NCBI GenBank assembly: GCA_004211785.1 | Contig: SHBX01000002.1 | Coordinates: forward strand, 1 to 64,000 | Direction of reading: 5' to 3' | Length of the DNA stretch: 64,000 nt | Source of the DNA: Winogradskyella sp. | Lineage (GTDB): Bacteria; Bacteroidota; Bacteroidia; Flavobacteriales; Flavobacteriaceae | Shown: positions 43,212 through 51,870 of the stretch, in pieces | How positions within the stretch are numbered: the stretch's first letter is position 1 | Layout of the letters: each line of letters starts with the position of its first letter | Made by a program: the position numbers and the translations under genes | Notes under the pieces: generated by a model | Databases searched by the model: none | The model's input: the letters and a program-made list of their open reading frames with translations, nothing else | What the model was told of the DNA's origin: nothing

Positions 43212-44345
43212 ATGATTAAAAAACTCATAGTATTAATTTTATTAATACAATTCAATGCCGAGGCTCAGTCTTCGGCATTGGCCGTTGGAGACAGCTTGTA
43301 TGCCAATGGTAATTACTCTAAAGCCATAGATGCTTATACAAAACATAAAAATCAAGATGAAGTTTATAGTAAAATTGCTAAAGCATATATAGCTATTGGT
43401 AATTTTGGTAGTGCGCTTGAGAATTACAAAAAAGGCGCAGATGCAAATCCTAATAATGCATTAATAAAGTTTGATTATGCCAAGCTACTTTCACGTTCAA
43501 AGAAATATAAAGAAGCATCTAAGTTATTTGAAGAGCTCATCTATATTGATTATAAAAATCCAAATTATCATTATCAAAAAGGAGTTGTTTTAGAGAAACT
43601 CAACGACTCCACAGCGATGAATCGTTATATATCTGCTTATGATTTAGACAAAACACATCAAAAAGCCATCTTTAAAATCGCTAAGTTTCATTTAATAAAG
43701 CGTAATCATCAAATATCTCATAAGTATATAGACAAAGGATTAGAAAGCTACCCAGAAAATACTCAGCTCATAAGCCTCAAAGCACAAAATTATTACCATC
43801 AAGATTACAATGAAGAAGCTATAACATGGTTTAATAAACTATTAGACCTTGGCGAATCTTCAGAATTCATACATGAAAAATTGAGCTTGTGTTATGGTAA
43901 GAATTCAGATTATAAAGATGCTATTTTCCATCGCAAAAAAGTATTGAATTATAACCCGTATGATGCAACTTCTATGTATGTAATTGGCTCTTATTACGAA
44001 CGGCTTAACGATTTTAAAACAGCAGAAGAGTACATTAGCAAATCATTAAAGTTACAGGATGTATCTCTAAGTAAAGAGTATGTTAGTCTTGGGAAAGTAC
44101 TAAATAGACAAAAAAAGCATGAGGAAGCTATAAAAGCTTTTCAAAAAGCATTAAAAGAAGACCCAACAGATACGTTTTCTAAATTTCTTATTCTACGTAC
44201 AAAGGACGAATATTATGCAGATAGAAAAGCAGTAATTAAGCTTTATGAAGATTTTATTGCCAACCATAGCGAAGACCAACTTGCTAAATTTGCCGAATAC
44301 CGACTTAAAGAGTTAAAGGAAGATAGTTTTATGAAAAAAGATTAA
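43212..44345 (+). CDS. Secreted TPR protein
   Basis: The 377-residue protein has a signal peptide (MIKKLIVLILLIQFNAEAQ) and roughly eight TPR units (GNYSKAIDAYTKHKN, GNFGSALENYKKGADANPNN, KYKEASKLFEELIYIDYKNPN, HEEAIKAFQKALKEDPTD and others). TPRs mediate protein contacts in the periplasm. It follows the M56 gene after 14 bp and is probably in the BlaI-controlled operon. The partner is unknown. Confidence 0.9.
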   Translation: MIKKLIVLILLIQFNAEAQSSALAVGDSLYANGNYSKAIDAYTKHKNQDEVYSKIAKAYIAIGNFGSALENYKKGADANPNNALIKFDYAKLLSRSKKYKEASKLFEELIYIDYKNPNYHYQKGVVLEKLNDSTAMNRYISAYDLDKTHQKAIFKIAKFHLIKRNHQISHKYIDKGLESYPENTQLISLKAQNYYHQDYNEEAITWFNKLLDLGESSEFIHEKLSLCYGKNSDYKDAIFHRKKVLNYNPYDATSMYVIGSYYERLNDFKTAEEYISKSLKLQDVSLSKEYVSLGKVLNRQKKHEEAIKAFQKALKEDPTDTFSKFLILRTKDEYYADRKAVIKLYEDFIANHSEDQLAKFAEYRLKELKEDSFMKKD

Positions 44346-44421
44346 ACTTACATGCCTTAAACGAAAGCTGTTTAGCATCTTTTAAGTAAAAATTGTACTT
44401 TTCCGTTTCAGAATTTTGTTG

Positions 44422-44895
44422 ATGAAGCGATTACTTGTTCTTATTACCTTGTTATTCATGTCCTGTGATTATTTTGAAAAGAAAAAAGTCAACACTAAAG
44501 ATATTGTTACGCAAGAATTAGAGACCATAGATTGGAATGCTGTGGATGAGTACCCGAGCTTTTCGGTATGCGACTCAGTGTCAGAAAAATTGGCTAGAAA
44601 ACATTGTTTTGAAACTACAGTTTTAAATCATGTGAACGATTACCTTTCTAAGCAAAGCATTGTGGTTTCTGAAAATGTTGAAGACACCATCTCCATAAAA
44701 CTAAGGATTGACAAACTCGGAAGTATTTCAATTTTAGAGATCAAAACAAAACCCGAAACACGAGAAATCATTCCAGAAATTGATACACTTTTAAGAGGTA
44801 GTATATCCTCATTACCTAAAATATTTGCAGCTATTAAAAGAAGACAACACGTCAATACAGAGTTTGTGTTGCCTGTAGTAGTCTCCATAAAATAA
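44422..44895 (+). CDS. Lipoprotein with a diverged TonB C-terminal-like domain
   Basis: From the ATG at 44422 the protein has 157 residues, with a lipoprotein signal (LLVLITLLFMSC; Cys15). The mature part (DEYPSFSVCDSVSEKLARKHCF...ISIKLRIDKLGSISILEIKTKPETREIIPEIDTLLRGSISSLPKI...FVLPVVVSIK) follows the pattern of the TonB_C domain of the M56 protein two genes upstream, including the two Cys of the C-x8-10-C segment. It lacks a membrane-spanning TonB N-terminus. Two in-frame TTG codons precede the ATG, so a slightly longer form is possible. Confidence 0.75.
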   Translation: MKRLLVLITLLFMSCDYFEKKKVNTKDIVTQELETIDWNAVDEYPSFSVCDSVSEKLARKHCFETTVLNHVNDYLSKQSIVVSENVEDTISIKLRIDKLGSISILEIKTKPETREIIPEIDTLLRGSISSLPKIFAAIKRRQHVNTEFVLPVVVSIK

Positions 44896-44904
44896 CTATC
44901 TAGT

Positions 44905-44956
44905 GCGTCAGTTCGAGTGAAATTGCTTTTTAGCAATTTTGTATCGAGAATTTTTT
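44905..44956. repeat. Dispersed-type hairpin repeat between convergent genes
   Basis: The segment holds GCGTCAGTTCGAGTGA, a perfect hairpin AAATTGCT-TTTT-AGCAATTT (44920-44939) and TGTATCGAGAA. The order of these elements matches short repeats I know from other Flavobacteriaceae intergenic gaps. It fills the gap between the two convergent genes and may act as a terminator. Confidence 0.5.
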
Positions 44957-44975
44957 ATTAGTTAAGGTCTCAGAG

Positions 44976-45716
44976 TTATCGCCACTTTATCGCAAACTTC
45001 TGAAGTAATCGCAATGCTTCAACATACAGCCAAATTAGTGTGGCTAATAATCCCCAAGTAGCTAGCCATTCTTTCTGTTTAGGAGCACGATTTTTATAGC
45101 GTTCTATATAATCAAAGTCCAAAAGTAACGCAAAAGAAGCCACCAAAGCAGCAATGATATTAAAACCAATAGCCCACCATGACGTCCCCCAAATAAAAGT
45201 TCGAATTCCAAAAAAACCAAGAATCCAAGACACTATATAAACTACCATGATGCTAATAGTAGCCGTGATAATAACACTTCTCACTTTTTTAGTAACAATA
45301 ATTATTCGCGTTTGATAGAGTAATAGCATCACAAAAAAAGTGACAATGGTGACGCCGATAGCTTGGTAAGGTAATTCAGGAAAGTGTTTATGCGCATATG
45401 CAGAAAATCCTCCAAGAAAAAATCCTTTGGCTATGATATATAGCGGCACCAAGAATCCAGCCCATTGTGTGCGAAATGAAATAATTATACTAATTATTGC
45501 GGCGGCAAGCATACCTCCTAAAGTAAACCATCCAGTATCTACACCTTCAACACTCAACTTCCAGATATAAGAGGTAATAGCAGCAATAACTAAAATACCG
45601 AAAAAAGACTTTATAAAAATTCCAAAAACAGTCATTTTCTTTGAAGAATCTCGACCATCATCCCAAAAGTAGTCGTTAAAAATTGGGTTTGAAGTGCTAG
45701 AATTTCTTAAGCTCAT
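44976..45716 (-). CDS. Bax inhibitor-1/YccA family membrane protein
   Basis: From the ATG at 45716 the protein has 246 residues: a polar N-terminus (MSLRNSSTSNPIFNDYFWDD) and seven membrane segments ending with an acidic segment DFDYIERYKNRAPKQKEWLATWGLLATLIWLYVEALRLL. This matches the YBHL/DUF-like BI-1 proteins, in which the C-terminal Asp residues form a pH-sensing pore. A start at 45767 would overlap the upstream outer-membrane gene, so the internal ATG is preferred. The two genes lie 1 bp apart and are co-transcribed. Confidence 0.9.
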   Translation of the reverse strand: MSLRNSSTSNPIFNDYFWDDGRDSSKKMTVFGIFIKSFFGILVIAAITSYIWKLSVEGVDTGWFTLGGMLAAAIISIIISFRTQWAGFLVPLYIIAKGFFLGGFSAYAHKHFPELPYQAIGVTIVTFFVMLLLYQTRIIIVTKKVRSVIITATISIMVVYIVSWILGFFGIRTFIWGTSWWAIGFNIIAALVASFALLLDFDYIERYKNRAPKQKEWLATWGLLATLIWLYVEALRLLQKFAIKWR

Positions 45717-45717
45717 A

Positions 45718-46596
45718 TTATAAATTGAATTTATAGCCAACCATGAAATCTGTAGGGAAGCTATCATTATTATCTAAGCCAAAAGCATAAAAACGATCAT
45801 AAATAATAGAGATATAGCTATTGTCCGAAATTTTAATATCTGCACCAATTCCAAAAATAAAAGGCACATCAAATTCTGTTTCATTTTGGCGAATATCAAC
45901 ACTATTATTTGCAGGGTTAGTATCGACTATGTCCACCGAAAAACTATTTAAGGTAGCAAAACGGGTTTGCGCATAAATATTAAACCCATCTTTTCTTAAA
46001 AAACGAACACGATAACCTAATGAAAATTCAGTACTTTTATAATCTCCACTTGAGCCAAAAGTCTGTCGCGCTTGTAACATTCCAGAATGTATAGGGTTGT
46101 TTGTGTCTCCAAATAATTCTAATTCTGCTGCTAGTTGCAAAGAAGATTGGTCATCAATATTTTCAACTAAAGGATGGTTCGTTATACCACCAAAAAAAGC
46201 CAATCTGAAATTAACTTTAGTATTAGTGTTTCTTATATTATAATCAATATCTACGCTTTTATTGTACTTGTCTACAAAGCGTTTTAGGCTTCCTGTTGTG
46301 AGTTTTACTTTTTCAGCAGAAAGGTTACTTCCAGAAGTTAGATTATTTAATACAGAAACATATTCTTTGTTAAAAGCTCTTCCATCTCCTCTAGTGTTTT
46401 TAAGTTCGATTATTGTTCCGTCTTTAGTTCTTACAAAGTAGCGATATGTTCCGTTTGTTACTGTCCATAGTAAATCCAAATCACCTTCGACTTCGGTTTG
46501 TAGCTCTATGGTTTTACCTCCAATTGTATATGTTTTTTGAGCGTATCCAATGGCTATAAAAGTGAATAAAAAACAGAAAAGAATAATTTTTTTCAT
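45718..46596 (-). CDS. Outer-membrane beta-barrel-like hypothetical protein
   Basis: The 292-residue protein has a signal peptide (MKKIILFCFLFTFIAIGYAQ). The N-terminal part after it looks like a small beta domain (TYTIGGKTIELQTEVEGDLDLLWTVTNGTYRYFV), followed by alternating amphipathic strands ending in FMVGYKFNL, the aromatic C-terminus of an outer-membrane barrel. A start at 46632 would place 12 residues before the signal. No family recognised. It precedes the BI-1 gene. Confidence 0.6.
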   Translation of the reverse strand: MKKIILFCFLFTFIAIGYAQKTYTIGGKTIELQTEVEGDLDLLWTVTNGTYRYFVRTKDGTIIELKNTRGDGRAFNKEYVSVLNNLTSGSNLSAEKVKLTTGSLKRFVDKYNKSVDIDYNIRNTNTKVNFRLAFFGGITNHPLVENIDDQSSLQLAAELELFGDTNNPIHSGMLQARQTFGSSGDYKSTEFSLGYRVRFLRKDGFNIYAQTRFATLNSFSVDIVDTNPANNSVDIRQNETEFDVPFIFGIGADIKISDNSYISIIYDRFYAFGLDNNDSFPTDFMVGYKFNL

Positions 46597-46648
46597 GATG
46601 TTAGGTTTTGGGACTTTTGTTAAATCTACCAAAAATATCTGTAATTCT

Positions 46649-47785
46649 TTATTTTTTAAACGTTCTGCCTTTCCAATTGTAAGATGTAAATGGTGAGATT
46701 AGGACAATATAAACCGTAAGAAAGGGGTAAATAAGACTTACAAATACATAAGACAGTAAAACGGGTTCTTGTTTATAAAAACGTGCAGTTTTAAAAATAA
46801 ATAATAGGTCAATGCTAAACTTTACAAGAAATAAAAGAATAATCCTTTTTAAGGATAATATATCTAATAAATAAAACGGAATTAAACTTACCATAACCTG
46901 ATTGGTAAGTAAAACTAGTAAGCCAATTAGCTTCGGAAACCAAGATTTGTAATGACTCGATTTAGAAGCCCAACGAAGTCGTTGTTGAATATATGCCTGA
47001 AAGCTTTTGGAAACATTAGTTGTTACAATTGCTTTATCAGATTTTAAAAAATGGACTTTATTCTTATAATTCTTTAATAATTTTTGAAGTAAAAACACAT
47101 CATCTCCGCTAGCTATATTCGTATTCCCTTCAAATCCATTGACGTCTTTAAATGCAGCTTTAGAATATGCAAAATTAGCGCCATTGCACATAAAAGGTTT
47201 GTTAATGCCAAAGCTACCAATAGTTACGCCTTGCAAACTCAAAGTGTCTATAATTTGGAAACGATTAAAAAATGAAGATGGCCCAGTAAATCTTACAGGT
47301 CCAGCAATAGCAATTGCTTCGTTAGTTTGTATAAACTCATCATAACAATCTAACCAGTATTTGGGCAATACACAATCTGCATCAGTCGTTAAAATCCAAT
47401 CATGTTTTGTGATTTTTATAGCGGATGTAATGGCATCTTTCTTTGGAGAATTTGATGTTCTTATATTCTCAATTATTTTGATATTATATTGATTATAGTC
47501 GATGAGCGAAGTCGAAGCATCGAGAACTTTTACCGAATCATCATCAGAATCATCATTAACTAAAATGATTTCAAAATGAGAAAGCGGATAATTCAAATTT
47601 TGAATAGATTTCAATAATCTTGGAAGGTTTTCAGCCTCATTCCTAAAGGGAATAATAACTGAAAATTTTGTTTTTGACTTTAAATCCTGAAGCTTAAAGA
47701 CTTCAACTTTATTAAAACCATAATTCAACCAGCCAATTAAGATTAGATAAATCAGAATGATAATAAAGCAAGTAATCAATAGCAT
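46649..47785 (-). CDS. Membrane-bound family 2 glycosyltransferase
   Basis: The 378-residue protein has an N-terminal membrane helix (LITCFIIILIYLILIGWL), a GT2 domain with KFSVIIPFRNEAENLPRLL (about 40-58), LVNDDSDDDS, TDADCVLP (DxD) and QQRLRWASK (QxxRW), and C-terminal membrane helices. It is a processive-type polymerising or lipid-linked glycosyltransferase. The neighbour on the same strand is an LPG-synthase-like membrane protein, whose stop overlaps its ATG by one base. A GAGCGAAGTCGA repeat core lies inside the gene. Confidence 0.88.
   Translation of the reverse strand: MLLITCFIIILIYLILIGWLNYGFNKVEVFKLQDLKSKTKFSVIIPFRNEAENLPRLLKSIQNLNYPLSHFEIILVNDDSDDDSVKVLDASTSLIDYNQYNIKIIENIRTSNSPKKDAITSAIKITKHDWILTTDADCVLPKYWLDCYDEFIQTNEAIAIAGPVRFTGPSSFFNRFQIIDTLSLQGVTIGSFGINKPFMCNGANFAYSKAAFKDVNGFEGNTNIASGDDVFLLQKLLKNYKNKVHFLKSDKAIVTTNVSKSFQAYIQQRLRWASKSSHYKSWFPKLIGLLVLLTNQVMVSLIPFYLLDILSLKRIILLFLVKFSIDLLFIFKTARFYKQEPVLLSYVFVSLIYPFLTVYIVLISPFTSYNWKGRTFKK
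47504..47515 (+). repeat. Repeat core GAGCGAAGTCGA within the GT2 gene
   Basis: The 12-mer differs by one base from the core of the repeat at 23863-23894. It is in frame and encodes part of DASTSLIDYN. One chance match is possible. Confidence 0.3.
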
Positions 47786-48753
47786 TAATCAGAGGTTTTA
47801 GGAAGTCTAAAATTAAGCACAAAGTAGCTGCCAAAAATACTTGGAAGAACAAAGTTGAGTATCCACATTAATAGTGATATGCATAGGATGGTCAACTCAT
47901 CAACTCTTAAAAACCCAAATAAATAAACGGCAGCACTCGTTTTTATAAGTACATCGAATACTGCTAAAGATGGTATAATAGAACTTAATAAATACATACT
48001 GCTAATAACAATCATTGCTGTTTTGTAGTCAATATCTATTCCAAAAATTTGTAATAAGAAGTGAAACTGATACGAAAAAATGATATATCTAATTAAAGAA
48101 AAAATAAAGATTATTATATGAGTTTTTCTAGGTAGTCCTTTTACAAAATCAATAACACGCTCTATAGAAAATCCCTTGATTTTAAAGCGTGATTGTTGCA
48201 ATCCAAAAAGCGCAAAACCTCCAACCAACACTATAACAATTAAGAATCTTGAAACTTTACGAAAGTTCAGCTCTAAATCGTAAGTAAAATAAAAAAGTAT
48301 AAAGCCTATTACACCAACAATAGTTGTTATTGCCATCTGATTGACATTACTTATAAGATTGAGTAGAACAATTCGTTTTCTATGCACTTTATTAAAGTAA
48401 ACAGCTTTTGCTCCATAATCACCAATACGATTAGGTGTAATTAAAGACGCTGTTAGTCCGCCAAGACTTTGTTCTAGAGCTTCAAAAAAAGATATTTTTT
48501 TAATTATATTGACGAGTATCTTCCATTTGAAGATTTCAAAAAACCAATTAAAAATGGTTAAAAAAAGCAAGATAATGATGTTTTTTGTCGAAAAAACGTT
48601 GTTTTCGGACAAAAACGAGGTAAATTCAGAAAAATCAATTTCTGTATTATTGGCAAGTCGGTTATAGATATAATAAGACGCGCCAACTATTATACTTAGT
48701 TTAATTATTGCAATAAAGAATTGCTTAGTTTTGTATGGAAGGTGTCCTAGCAC
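47785..48753 (-). CDS. LPG-synthase-type flippase-like membrane protein
   Basis: The 322-residue protein has about eight membrane helices with a conserved GGLTASLITPNRIGDYGAKAVYF segment (about 92-114), which is the lysylphosphatidylglycerol synthetase TM region (UPF0104) motif. It does not have a synthetase domain, so it is probably a lipid or polyprenol-phosphate-sugar flippase. Gene order suggests it acts with the GT2 enzyme encoded next to it. The 5' end overlaps the upstream leader of the divergent outer-membrane protein. Confidence 0.85.
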   Translation of the reverse strand: MLGHLPYKTKQFFIAIIKLSIIVGASYYIYNRLANNTEIDFSEFTSFLSENNVFSTKNIIILLFLTIFNWFFEIFKWKILVNIIKKISFFEALEQSLGGLTASLITPNRIGDYGAKAVYFNKVHRKRIVLLNLISNVNQMAITTIVGVIGFILFYFTYDLELNFRKVSRFLIVIVLVGGFALFGLQQSRFKIKGFSIERVIDFVKGLPRKTHIIIFIFSLIRYIIFSYQFHFLLQIFGIDIDYKTAMIVISSMYLLSSIIPSLAVFDVLIKTSAAVYLFGFLRVDELTILCISLLMWILNFVLPSIFGSYFVLNFRLPKTSD

Positions 48754-48781
48754 ATTACAAATTAAACCAAATTATTACACT

Positions 48782-49420
48782 ATGCATTTTAAGTTTGTAA
48801 AAAACGGTCTGCTCATTTTATTTCTATTTAGTTCGTTAAGCATTATTGCTCAACGAAGAGATATTCCTACATGGTCAGCACAAATAGGATTGGGCTTAAA
48901 CTCGCCTTCAAAATCTGGATTTGTAGACAGCTACCCAGCGCAGTCTTTAAATTTCCCAACGGTAAATTTAGGGGTTCAGCGTATGTTTAGTAGAACATTA
49001 GGAGCCAGATTAGATTACGGTTTTAATCGTTTTAAGGGTGATGATGCTTCTCAAGAATTTAAAATTAATTATAGCCGCATAAACGCTCAGCTTGTTTATA
49101 ATCCTTCGGAGAATTTGAATTTTCTGCCTCAGAATTTACAGTTAATAGGTCATATTGGCCCAGGCTATTCTACTGCAAAGCCATTAAGTAATTTGGATTT
49201 TAATAAGCAATCTTTTATCAATATAAATGCTGGTATAGAATTACACTATTCTATAAACCGAAAAGTAAATCTATACACCGATATATCATACATCTACGGA
49301 CTAACAAATTTAGATGATTACAATCCAGAACTATTGGGCTTAGGCGCTTTTAATGGAAGTGTTTTTAACGTATCCTTTGGTGTTTCAATTGCCTTAAGTG
49401 GCTGTTATTATTGCGAATAA
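48782..49420 (+). CDS. Outer-membrane beta-barrel protein
   Basis: From the ATG at 48782 the protein has 212 residues with a signal peptide (MHFKFVKNGLLILFLFSSLSIIAQ) and alternating beta strands (ARLDYGFNRFKGDD, GHIGPGYSTAKPL, NINAGIELHYSINRKVNLYTDISYIYG). Length and pattern fit an 8-strand OmpX/OmpA-type barrel. Function is unknown. Any earlier start at 48731 would overlap the divergent gene. ruvC begins 3 bp after its stop. Confidence 0.7.
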   Translation: MHFKFVKNGLLILFLFSSLSIIAQRRDIPTWSAQIGLGLNSPSKSGFVDSYPAQSLNFPTVNLGVQRMFSRTLGARLDYGFNRFKGDDASQEFKINYSRINAQLVYNPSENLNFLPQNLQLIGHIGPGYSTAKPLSNLDFNKQSFININAGIELHYSINRKVNLYTDISYIYGLTNLDDYNPELLGLGAFNGSVFNVSFGVSIALSGCYYCE

Positions 49421-49423
49421 TTT

Positions 49424-49978
49424 ATGGCAACAGAAAAAATAATTTTAGGTATTGATCCAGGAACAACTATTATGGGATTTGGACTCATTAAAGTGGTTGA
49501 AAAAAAGATGGAATTCATGCAGTTGAATGAATTGCAACTCAAAAAATACGATGACCATTATCTAAAATTGAAACTCATTTTTGAGCGTACAGTTGAGCTT
49601 ATCGATACGCATCATCCAGATGAGATTGCTATTGAAGCACCATTTTTTGGGAAGAATGTTCAAAGTATGCTTAAACTAGGACGAGCACAAGGTGTTGCTA
49701 TGGCTGCAGGTTTATCTCGTGAAGTCCCAATAACGGAATATGCGCCAAAAAAAATAAAAATGGCAATTACTGGAAATGGGAATGCTAGCAAAGAGCAAGT
49801 TGCCAAAATGCTACAAGGCATGTTAGGTTTAAAAGAATTACCAAAAAACTTAGACTCTATGGATGGTTTGGCTGCTGCCGTTTGTCATTTTTATAATGCT
49901 GGTCGTGTGAAAGTTGGCAAAAGCTATTCTGGATGGGCGAGTTTTGTGAAGCAGAATGAAGGACGGATTAAGAAGTAG
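49424..49978 (+). CDS. ruvC: Holliday junction resolvase RuvC
   Basis: The 184-residue protein has the catalytic motif GIDPGTTIMGFG (Asp11), the second acidic IAIEAPF (Glu about 69), and the C-terminal DSMDGLAAAVCHF with further acidic ligands (about 141-153). It cuts Holliday junctions in the RuvABC pathway. The hemW ATG lies 2 bp after its stop. Confidence 0.96.
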   Translation: MATEKIILGIDPGTTIMGFGLIKVVEKKMEFMQLNELQLKKYDDHYLKLKLIFERTVELIDTHHPDEIAIEAPFFGKNVQSMLKLGRAQGVAMAAGLSREVPITEYAPKKIKMAITGNGNASKEQVAKMLQGMLGLKELPKNLDSMDGLAAAVCHFYNAGRVKVGKSYSGWASFVKQNEGRIKK

Positions 49979-49980
49979 CA

Positions 49981-51114
49981 ATGTCAGGCATCTACATCCA
50001 TATACCATTTTGTAAACAAGCTTGTCATTATTGTGACTTTCATTTCTCGACATCTCTAAAAAAGCGAGATGATATGGTTGAAGCTTTAGCCAAAGAGGTA
50101 GAATTAAGGAAAGAAGAATTTAAAAGCACAGTTGTAGAAACCATCTATTTTGGAGGAGGCACACCAAGTGTTTTATCTATTGAAGAAATTGAGTTATTAA
50201 TTAATACTGTTTACAGTAATTATCAAGTTTCAGATAATCCAGAAATCACATTAGAAGCAAATCCTGATGATTTATCTAAAGCCAAAATCATTGCCTTATC
50301 ACAAAGCCCTATTAATCGACTTTCCATCGGTATTCAGTCTTTTTTTGAAGACGATTTAAAACTCATGAATCGCGCACACAATGCCGAAGAAGCAAAAACT
50401 TGCTTAGAAGAAGCGACTAAACATTTTGACAATATATCGGTAGACTTGATTTATGGTATTCAGAATTCAACCAGTGAAAAATGGCTTCAAAATATAGAAA
50501 CAGCATTAAGCTATAATGTGCCACATATTTCGAGTTATGCCTTAACAGTAGAGCCAAAAACAGCTCTAGCATCATTTATAGAAAAAGGTATTATTGACGA
50601 TGTAGATGATGAGCTAGCGCATGAGCAATTCCTAATATTAAAAGAAAAATTAGAAGCTAAAGGTTTTGTGCATTACGAGCTATCTAATTTTGGCAAAGAA
50701 GGCTTTTTTAGCAGAAATAATACAGCGTATTGGCAAGGAAAATCCTATTTAGGTATAGGGCCATCTGCACATTCGTTTAATGGAAAGCAACGTGGTTGGA
50801 ATGTGCGTAATAATTCAAAATACATCAAAGCCATTCAGCAAAACTCATTGCCAATTGAAATTGAGAACTTAACCAAGATTGATCGTTATAACGAATATGT
50901 GATGACAGGTTTGCGGACTATGTTTGGTGTATCATTAGCAAAAATAGAAGCAGATTTTGGTAGTACATATAAAGATTATCTTTTAGAGCATGCTCAGGTT
51001 TTTATAAATCAACATTTGTTGTATATTGATGATGCGCATATTAGAGTGACTAAAGAGGGTCAGTTTTTGAGCGACGGAATTTCATCAGAATTATTTAAAC
51101 TGAATTTATCTTGA
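49981..51114 (+). CDS. hemW: Radical SAM haem chaperone HemW
   Basis: The 377-residue protein has the radical SAM cluster motif Cys11-x3-Cys15-x2-Cys18 (FCKQACHYCDF), the GGGTPS motif and the HemW-type lengths. It lacks the extra N-terminal Cys of true HemN, so it should be a haem chaperone rather than an oxygen-independent coproporphyrinogen oxidase. It ends by overlapping the TTG start of the next gene by 4 bp. Confidence 0.94.
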   Translation: MSGIYIHIPFCKQACHYCDFHFSTSLKKRDDMVEALAKEVELRKEEFKSTVVETIYFGGGTPSVLSIEEIELLINTVYSNYQVSDNPEITLEANPDDLSKAKIIALSQSPINRLSIGIQSFFEDDLKLMNRAHNAEEAKTCLEEATKHFDNISVDLIYGIQNSTSEKWLQNIETALSYNVPHISSYALTVEPKTALASFIEKGIIDDVDDELAHEQFLILKEKLEAKGFVHYELSNFGKEGFFSRNNTAYWQGKSYLGIGPSAHSFNGKQRGWNVRNNSKYIKAIQQNSLPIEIENLTKIDRYNEYVMTGLRTMFGVSLAKIEADFGSTYKDYLLEHAQVFINQHLLYIDDAHIRVTKEGQFLSDGISSELFKLNLS

Positions 51115-51860
51115 TTGCTACGATACAACTAAAATCCAGAAAACTAAAAATAGATTTATCACAACCGCTAGATATTTCCATTCCTATCCGTAACGGCGAA
51201 AAAAATGTTAATGCCTGGTATATTGGACCACCTAAGATTGAACCAGAACAATTTGATGGAGATATTGTTAGTGTTTCTGAAGGCGCGTCGGTAAATTTTA
51301 ATACCATTACGTTTAATCCACATTCGCACGGGACACATACCGAAACAGTAGGGCATATTCACGAGAAAGTGTATTCTATAAATAAGCAGCTAAAGCAGTT
51401 TTTTTTCTTTGCTGAGCTCGTTACAGTTGCACCAGAAAAAAAAGAAGACGATTATGTAATTTCAAAAAAGCAGTTGCAATTTGCCCTAGGAAATAAAAAA
51501 CGTGAAGCTATAGTTATAAGAACTTTGCCAAACACTAAAGACAAAAAGACAAGACAGTATTCTAATACTAATCCAACATATCTTTTAGAAGAGGCAATCG
51601 TTTACCTTCGTGAGAAAGGCGTAAAACACTTATTAATAGACTTACCTAGTGTAGATAGAGAGAAAGATAATGGGGAGCTTTTGGGACATCATGCGTTTTG
51701 GAATACTTCAGGGAAATTACGCTTAGATGCTACAATCACAGAGTTTATATATGTTTCTAATAAAATAGATGATGGTTGTTATATGCTTAATCTTCAGATT
51801 GCGCCGTTTGAAAATGATGCCTCACCTAGTAAACCTATATTGTATAAAGTTTTAGAGTAA
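51111..51860 (+). CDS. Cyclase family (kynurenine formamidase-like) hydrolase
   Basis: The 249-residue protein has the metal-binding motif of the cyclase/KynB family (HSHGTHTETVGHI, at about 72-84). The pattern DLSQPLDISIPI at the N-terminus also fits. Family members hydrolyse amides such as N-formylkynurenine. The start is a TTG overlapping the hemW stop, so the two are translationally coupled. The true substrate is unknown. Confidence 0.85.
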   Translation: MIATIQLKSRKLKIDLSQPLDISIPIRNGEKNVNAWYIGPPKIEPEQFDGDIVSVSEGASVNFNTITFNPHSHGTHTETVGHIHEKVYSINKQLKQFFFFAELVTVAPEKKEDDYVISKKQLQFALGNKKREAIVIRTLPNTKDKKTRQYSNTNPTYLLEEAIVYLREKGVKHLLIDLPSVDREKDNGELLGHHAFWNTSGKLRLDATITEFIYVSNKIDDGCYMLNLQIAPFENDASPSKPILYKVLE

Positions 51861-51870
51861 TAATATATAA

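Noticed and set aside
49981-51114. Oxygen-independent coproporphyrinogen III oxidase (HemN)
   Set aside because: The protein has only the CxxxCxxC motif and the HemW length; HemN has an extra N-terminal extension with a further Cys.
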